Shown here piece by piece: positions 59,528-64,000 of a DNA stretch of 64,000 bases. Source of the DNA: Streptomyces sp. ML-6 (GTDB lineage: Bacteria > Actinomycetota > Actinomycetes > Streptomycetales > Streptomycetaceae). Under the pieces are notes generated by a model. The model did not search any database. It saw nothing but the letters and a program-made list of their open reading frames with translations, and was not told the DNA's origin. Position 1 is the stretch's first letter. Each line of letters starts with the position of its first letter. The translations under genes were made by a program, and so were the position numbers. The stretch spans positions 6,848,501 through 6,912,500 of the forward strand of contig NZ_JAOTIK010000001.1 of the NCBI RefSeq assembly GCF_030116705.1. The letters are read 5' to 3'.

Positions 59528-61324
59528 TCAGGAGCTCCCGTCCCGCTTGGTCCGGTCCTTGTCCTTCTCCTGGTCCGCGGGCGGGGCGGGGGTATCGGAG
59601 GACGGGGGCAGCAGGGCGCCGCTGGTGAGACCGGACCGTGCCAGCGAGGCCGCGTGTTCGCCGAGTTCCCTCAGACGCCCGATGCGCTCCTCGAACTCCG
59701 AAAGGGCCCGGAAGGCGGCGCCGTACCGTCGCTGCTCGTCGATGGCCATCCGGGGGATCCGGGAGCCGCGGGGGTCGACCCGGAACGTGCCGCTGGCGCT
59801 GGTCGAACGGCGGTTGTTGGCGGCACTGCGGAGGAACCCGTTCAGATAGTCGGTGTCCAGCTGCTCGCTGGTCGACACCGCCGAGTCCTCCGTCGTCTCC
59901 ACCAGCCCGGCGCGCGCCAGTTCCGAGACGCTGACCACCGCCCTGTCCCGGAGACTGCCCGCCCCGCCCTCGGAGAGTTGGGGCAACGCGCTGAGCAGCG
60001 CTCCCAGTTGCTCGTCGATCGCCGCCCGTGCCGCCTCGTACTCGGCGGTGAGGTCGGCGCGCCCGACGGACAGGTGGGCCGCGGGCGTCAGATCGACGAC
60101 GTCGTCGAGCAGATCGATGCGGGCCACGTCCGCGGTCCGGCCCTCCGCCGGTTCCAGCGGTCCGTCGGGGGCGTTGGCCGTGAGGTCCGTCATGCGTACG
60201 GAATCGGTGACCCCGTCCGGCCCGTCGGGGCGTCTGAGCAGCCACAGATGAACGGGGAGGGCGTGCGCGGAGGCCATACCCGGCGGCAGCGCCACGACCT
60301 CGGTGAGCAGGCCGCGCCGTACGATCTCGGCCCGGATGCGCCGCCCGGCCCTGCGGTAGGCGACGGAGGGCGGCATCACCACGACGACCCTGCCGCCCGG
60401 GGCCGTGTGGTGGTAGCAGTGCTGGAGCCAGGCGAGCTCGCTCTCCGCGCGCGACGGCACGCCGAACTCCCAGCGCGGGTCCAGGAGCAGGTCCTCCCGG
60501 CCCCAGTCGACGACCCCGACCGGCGGTTCGCACACCACCAGATCCGCCTTGAGGTCGCGCTGCCGGTCCGCGCGGAGGGAGTCGCCCGTGCTGATGGTGA
60601 TGCCGGAGACGCCGGTCACCTCCGCGCGGAGCCGCGCGAAGAGGGCGTTGGCCGGGTCGATCTCCTGGCCGGTCAGGGACCGGGCCCCCGGGGAGAAGGC
60701 CAGCAGCAGGGAACCGATGCCGCAGGCGGGGTCGAAGACGTCACCGCGCTCCTCGCCGACGACGTGCCGGACGGCCCGGACGAGCCGGGGTGAGGTGACA
60801 CCGTCGGAACCGGCGCGGCCCGAGGACTCGGCGTACCGCACCGTCAGCCCGGCCAACAGCTCGGCCGGGGAACGCTCCCCGGCCAGCTCCTTCACCAGGT
60901 GCCCGAGAACGGAGTCCTCCCCGCCCCCCGACTCCCCGCCTCCGAAATCCCTGCCCCCCGACTTCCGGCTTCCCGGTCCCCGGTTTCCTGTCTCCCGGCT
61001 TCCCGGTTCTCCGGCCGACCGCAGGAGGATCTCCGCGACGGCGGTGAGGCCGTGCACCATGTCCTCGCCGTGCGTCCCGCGCAGCTGTTGCCACAGGCGC
61101 ACCTCGTCGGAGACCTCCTGGCCCTTGTGCTGTGCGGCGAGCCAGGCGCGCACCTCGGAGAGCGAGAAGAGCGGGCTGCTGGTGCTGTCCGTCGCGGGCG
61201 CGGGGAAGTCGTCGTACCGTCGGCGCCAGTTCGACACGGCGGCGCGGGTGACTCCCGCCAGGCGCCCGATCTCGGCGGCGGTGACGAGGGAATCCGCGGT
61301 GGGCGACACACCATCGCTCTTCAT
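59528..61324 (-). CDS. HTH-N6 DNA methylase paralog with altered catalytic motif IV
   Basis: A 598-residue paralog of the 31115-33301 protein. The N-terminal HTH AEIGRLAGVTRAAVSNWRRR (17-36) and the following YDDFPAP are nearly identical to the paralog. SAM motif VFDPACGIGSLL is at 196-207. The catalytic NPPY position reads EPPV (266-269), so the essential asparagine and aromatic residue are missing. It may bind DNA and SAM without methylating. A low-complexity Gly/Arg/Ser linker is at 106-138. It ends in a TRD-like region (IDEQRRYGAAFRAL). Start ATG 61324. The CGATGTAAAC motif lies 50 bases upstream. Confidence 0.85.
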   Translation of the reverse strand: MKSDGVSPTADSLVTAAEIGRLAGVTRAAVSNWRRRYDDFPAPATDSTSSPLFSLSEVRAWLAAQHKGQEVSDEVRLWQQLRGTHGEDMVHGLTAVAEILLRSAGEPGSRETGNRGPGSRKSGGRDFGGGESGGGEDSVLGHLVKELAGERSPAELLAGLTVRYAESSGRAGSDGVTSPRLVRAVRHVVGEERGDVFDPACGIGSLLLAFSPGARSLTGQEIDPANALFARLRAEVTGVSGITISTGDSLRADRQRDLKADLVVCEPPVGVVDWGREDLLLDPRWEFGVPSRAESELAWLQHCYHHTAPGGRVVVVMPPSVAYRRAGRRIRAEIVRRGLLTEVVALPPGMASAHALPVHLWLLRRPDGPDGVTDSVRMTDLTANAPDGPLEPAEGRTADVARIDLLDDVVDLTPAAHLSVGRADLTAEYEAARAAIDEQLGALLSALPQLSEGGAGSLRDRAVVSVSELARAGLVETTEDSAVSTSEQLDTDYLNGFLRSAANNRRSTSASGTFRVDPRGSRIPRMAIDEQRRYGAAFRALSEFEERIGRLRELGEHAASLARSGLTSGALLPPSSDTPAPPADQEKDKDRTKRDGSS

Positions 61325-61374
61325 GAATCCAAGGTACACGGACGACCCCGGGAAGGACATGCACAGCTCGTTTG

Positions 61375-61384
61375 CGATGTAAAC
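61375..61384. promoter_or_regulatory. CGATGTAAAC motif upstream of the second HTH-methylase gene
   Basis: Second copy of the 10-mer found at 58167. Here it extends into GTTTGCGATGTAAAC, an inverted repeat (GTTT-N7-AAAC). It lies in the divergent promoter region between the HTH-methylase (leftward) and PF04672 copy 2 (rightward). Confidence 0.45.
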
Positions 61385-61571
61385 ACGCCTGCCCTCGTCG
61401 TGCGGATGCGGAGCAGAGAAGGACGCTCTTCGACCGCTCGGTGAAAAGCGGGAGAACCCTGCCGGTCCTCGGTGGCCGGGTGTGCATCCGGTGAAGCAGG
61501 CGGCGCATGACTCCCGCGACACCCAGGTAGGTTGAGGGCATGGCTTGATCGCTTTCGCGCCCGGAGGTCCC

Positions 61572-62396
61572 ATGAGCGAGCAGCAGTCGTCCGTCACCCC
61601 TCCCGCCCCTGCGGTGTCGGAGCGGATCGACACCACCAGGCCGCATTCGGCCCGCTTCTGGAACTACTTCGTGGGCGGCAAGGACAACTACGAGGTCGAC
61701 CGCGAGATAGGCGACCAGATCAAGGCGTTCTTCCCGGGACTCGTCGACGTGGCGGTGGCGGGGCGGCAGTTCCTGCGGCGTTCGGTGCGCCACCTGGTGG
61801 AGGAGCGGGGCGTCCGGCAGTTCCTGGACATCGGTACGGGGCTGCCCACCGCGGACAACACCCATCAGGTGGCCCAGGGCCTCGCGCCCGAGTCGCGCAT
61901 CGTGTACGTGGACAACGACCCGCTCGTGCTGACGCACGCCCGGGCACTGCTGACCAGCTCGCCCGAAGGCGTCACCGACTACATCGACGCGGACTTCTAC
62001 GAGCCGGACGCCATCCTCGCCGAGGCCGAGAAGACGCTCGACTTCGACCGGCCCGTCGCCCTGATGCTGCTCGGCATCCTCGGCCACGCGGGCGACTTCG
62101 GGCGGGCCCGCGAGGTGGTCGGCCGGCTGATGGCGGGACTGCCGTCCGGCAGCCACCTCGTGGTGTACGACGGGACGCGGACCAGCGAGGGCATGATCGC
62201 CGCCGAGAAGGCGTACATGGAGAGCGGCGCCGTTCCGTACTACGTCCGCGAACCCGACGAGATCGTCGGGCTCTTCGACGGGCTGCGGATCCTCGACCCC
62301 GGGTTCGTCCGGCTCAGCGAGTGGCGGCCCGACGCCGACAGCGCGACCGTCCCCGCGGACGTCGACGCCTTCGGCGGGATCGGCGTCAAGGAATGA
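61572..62396 (+). CDS. PF04672 (DUF574) SAM-dependent methyltransferase, copy 2
   Basis: A 274-residue PF04672 protein with RPHSARFWNYFVGGKDNYEVD near 25-45 (in parts HSARFWNYFVGGKDNY), FLDIGTGLPTADNTHQVA as SAM loop and VYVDNDPLVLTHARALL. GGAGG at 61563-61567 precedes ATG 61572. It is divergent from the HTH-methylase, is followed by a strong hairpin, and then by copy 3 on the same strand. Confidence 0.93.
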   Translation: MSEQQSSVTPPAPAVSERIDTTRPHSARFWNYFVGGKDNYEVDREIGDQIKAFFPGLVDVAVAGRQFLRRSVRHLVEERGVRQFLDIGTGLPTADNTHQVAQGLAPESRIVYVDNDPLVLTHARALLTSSPEGVTDYIDADFYEPDAILAEAEKTLDFDRPVALMLLGILGHAGDFGRAREVVGRLMAGLPSGSHLVVYDGTRTSEGMIAAEKAYMESGAVPYYVREPDEIVGLFDGLRILDPGFVRLSEWRPDADSATVPADVDAFGGIGVKE

Positions 62397-62400
62397 TCCC

Positions 62401-62440
62401 CGCGGCACCGTCGGGGGCCACCTGCCCCGGCGGTGCCGCG
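62401..62440 (+). terminator. Hairpin after PF04672 copy 2
   Basis: CGCGGCACCG (62401-62410) pairs perfectly with CGGTGCCGCG (62431-62440), with an inner GGGG/CCCC pairing. It begins 5 bases after the stop codon and has no T-run, as is common in Streptomyces terminators. Confidence 0.65.
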
Positions 62441-62494
62441 CGGTCGTCCGGGTGACCGCTCTTCGAGACGGCCGGCAGGGGAACCGGCCGCCGC

Positions 62495-62531
62495 CAGCAC
62501 CACCAGCACCACCACCAGCACCAGGAGCAGC
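62495..62531. repeat. CAGCAC/CAC trinucleotide-rich tract
   Basis: An imperfect CAGCACCAC-type repeat of about 37 bases in the gap before PF04672 copy 3. It is not inside an accepted coding sequence. Confidence 0.5.
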
Positions 62532-62572
62532 GACAGGACCGGCACCGACCACAGCGACAGGGGGAACACCAC

Positions 62573-63424
62573 ATGACAGGGCACGAGTCCGGGGCGCGAC
62601 CGACCGGTGCGCACCGCATCGACACCACCAGGCCGCATTCCGCGCGGGTGTACGACTGGCTCCTCGGCGGGAAGGACAACTATCCCGTCGACGAGGAGCT
62701 CGGCAGGCAGATCGCCGCACTGTCGCCGGACACGAAACGGATCGCACGCCACAACCGCTGGTTCATGCACCGTGCGATGCGCTGGCTCGCGGGGGAGGAG
62801 GGGATCCGGCAGTTCCTGGACATCGGCTCCGGCATTCCGACCGAGCCCAACCTGCACCAGATCGTCCAGGGCGCGGCGCCCGCCGCCCGGGTCGTGTACG
62901 TGGACAACGACCCGATCGTCCTGGCCCACGCCGAAGCCCTGCTGAGCGGCACGGGCGAAGGGGTGACGGCATATCTCGACGCCGACGCGCGGGAGCCGGA
63001 CCGGATCCTGGAACTCGCCGCCGACGTGCTCGACTTCGACCGGCCCGTCGCGCTGTCCCTGATCGCCCTGCTGCACTTCGTCGAGGACGGCGGGAGCGAG
63101 GGGAACGGGACGGGCGCCGGGGCGTACGCGCTGGTGGAACGGCTCATGGAGCGGCTTCCCGCCGGGAGTTGCCTGGTCCTGTCCCAGCTCACCGGTGACT
63201 TCGACCCCGAGAGCGTGGAGAAGGGGGTGGCCTCGTACGCGGCGGGCGGCGTGACGCTCGTACCGAGGTCGCACCGGGGCGTCAGCCGTTTCTTCGACGG
63301 GCTGGACGTGGTGGAACCGGGGGTCGTCCAGGTCGTCGACTGGCACCCGGAACTCAACGTCGGCGAACTCCCGGTGGAGACCCGGCCCGTGCCCATCTAC
63401 GGCGCGGTCGCCCGCAAGCCGTAG
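62573..63424 (+). CDS. PF04672 (DUF574) SAM-dependent methyltransferase, copy 3
   Basis: A 283-residue PF04672 protein: HSARVYDWLLGGKDNYPVD near 24-42, FLDIGSGIPTEPNLHQIV as SAM loop and VYVDNDPIVLAHAEALL. The W-Y-(F/L)-GGKDNY core has DW in place of NY, a known variant. GGGGGAA lies 8-10 bases before ATG 62573. A short Gly/Ser/Glu insert (about 168-178) is specific to this copy. A 14-bp hairpin follows. Confidence 0.92.
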   Translation: MTGHESGARPTGAHRIDTTRPHSARVYDWLLGGKDNYPVDEELGRQIAALSPDTKRIARHNRWFMHRAMRWLAGEEGIRQFLDIGSGIPTEPNLHQIVQGAAPAARVVYVDNDPIVLAHAEALLSGTGEGVTAYLDADAREPDRILELAADVLDFDRPVALSLIALLHFVEDGGSEGNGTGAGAYALVERLMERLPAGSCLVLSQLTGDFDPESVEKGVASYAAGGVTLVPRSHRGVSRFFDGLDVVEPGVVQVVDWHPELNVGELPVETRPVPIYGAVARKP

Positions 63425-63760
63425 CAGCAGCCCGGGAACGGTGGCGGTCGCCCGGCACGTCGTGGCGGCCGCCGTACGCGCGTACGGGAGCACGCGCGTA
63501 CGGCGAGCGGAGGCGCACCGAGGGCTGCGGCGTACCAGGAACGGCGCGCCGTACCGGGAGCTGCGACGTACCGGGAACGAGCGCGTACGGCGCTGCGGAA
63601 CACGGAGGGAAGGGTCAAAAGCAGTCGTTGTCGATCGAATATGTGATGGCAATGCTCGCGATTGACCCCTAAAGACTTACCAAACTTCCCTATAGTGAAG
63701 CCGCGTTGATCAACCGATCGTCGCAACGAGCGAAGCCCTCGTCACAGGAGAACCCGTACG
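63425..63760. other. Intergenic region before the P450 gene
   Basis: About 335 bases rich in CGTACG-type palindromes (63470-63600), including the hairpin listed separately, then an AT-rich stretch 63610-63700 with a -10-like TATAGT (63691-63696) and a TTGACC (63662-63667). Their spacing of 23 is longer than ideal, so the promoter call is tentative. No gene is supported. Confidence 0.45.
63470..63505 (+). terminator. 14-bp hairpin after PF04672 copy 3
   Basis: Bases 63470-63483 pair perfectly with 63492-63505 around an 8-base loop. It lies 46 bases after the methyltransferase stop. No T-run follows. Confidence 0.6.
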
Positions 63761-64000
63761 ATGACGCCGCCCGCATCCGCCGTGCCCGAACACCAGGCCG
63801 AGACCGGCGCGACCACCGGCGGTGGCTGCCCGGTGCGCCCCGGCGGGTCCGCCGTCCCGCTCAGCGGACCCGAATTCCACACGGAACCCCACGTCGTCTA
63901 CCGCGCCATGCGGAACGAGCACGGGCCCGTCGTACCCGTGGAACTGCCCGGCGGGTTCCCGGCCTGGCTCGTCGTCGGCTACCGCGAACTCCACCAGGTC
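63761..64000 (+). CDS. Cytochrome P450, N-terminal part (runs off the window)
   Basis: The first 80 codons of a P450. After a variable, Gly/Pro-rich start, HVVYRAMRNEHGPVVPVEL and GGFPAWLVVGYRELHQV match the N-terminal beta region of actinomycete P450s, especially the CYP157-like type that accompanies conservon (cvn) operons. CAGGAG at 63745-63750 precedes ATG 63761. The heme-binding cysteine region lies beyond the window, so class and function stay open. Confidence 0.8.
   Translation, partial: MTPPASAVPEHQAETGATTGGGCPVRPGGSAVPLSGPEFHTEPHVVYRAMRNEHGPVVPVELPGGFPAWLVVGYRELHQV

Overview
The window is very GC-rich with strong third-position GC bias, has GTG/TTG starts and many 4-base ATGA/GTGA gene overlaps. 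It carries actinomycete-specific families: XRE-DUF5753/DUF397 pairs, PF04672 (DUF574) methyltransferases, a class F sortase, and standalone HTH-N6 methylases. This points to a Streptomyces or close relative chromosome. No rRNA, CRISPR array, transposase or integrase was seen. One tRNA, Leu(GAG), is present.

Region by region. 1-2460: end of a sugar-binding protein, a Gfo/Idh/MocA dehydrogenase and a TIM-barrel sugar isomerase. 3013-3167: tRNA-Leu and its terminator. 3659-5433: two overlapping ATP-grasp ligase genes. 5616-6110: small secreted cysteine protein. 6393-8365: a decayed ribose locus with operator, rbsB lacking its 5' end, intact rbsK, and rbsD with an internal deletion. 8422-12222: Ser/Thr kinase plus a UvrD-type helicase. 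12565-22572: iron-siderophore locus (duplicated-domain AraC regulator, iron-box palindrome, reductase, binding lipoprotein, two FecCD permeases, ATPase, two fused ABC half-transporters). 22663-24362: HATPase, XRE-DUF5753 and DUF397 regulatory trio.

24437-36734 is a DNA-modification and defence island: hsdR, hsdS, hsdM and an extra HTH-N6 methylase on the minus strand, a DndB/DGQHR-like gene diverging from them, and a DUF262/HNH nuclease. 36852-40994 holds a class F sortase, a small wall-anchor-like protein and a two-component system. 41117-46636 holds a secreted sphingomyelinase-like enzyme, an EccA/CbbX-like AAA+ ATPase and a STAND-like protein with a damaged P-loop. 46652-48505 is a glycosyltransferase-like gene containing a 7-bp tandem repeat that could switch its frame.

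The most striking locus is 48679-58077: a 1085-residue sigma-70-like protein (sigma regions 2-4, helicase-associated domain, long coiled coil) directly upstream of a DrmA helicase, a DrmB (DUF1998) protein and a small UvrD-family helicase, all on one strand and tightly packed. It resembles the core of DISARM, but no DrmC nuclease or cognate methylase lies inside the gene set. The right end (58612-63424) has three PF04672 methyltransferase paralogs around a second HTH-N6 methylase whose catalytic motif IV is altered. The start of a cytochrome P450 gene runs off the window.
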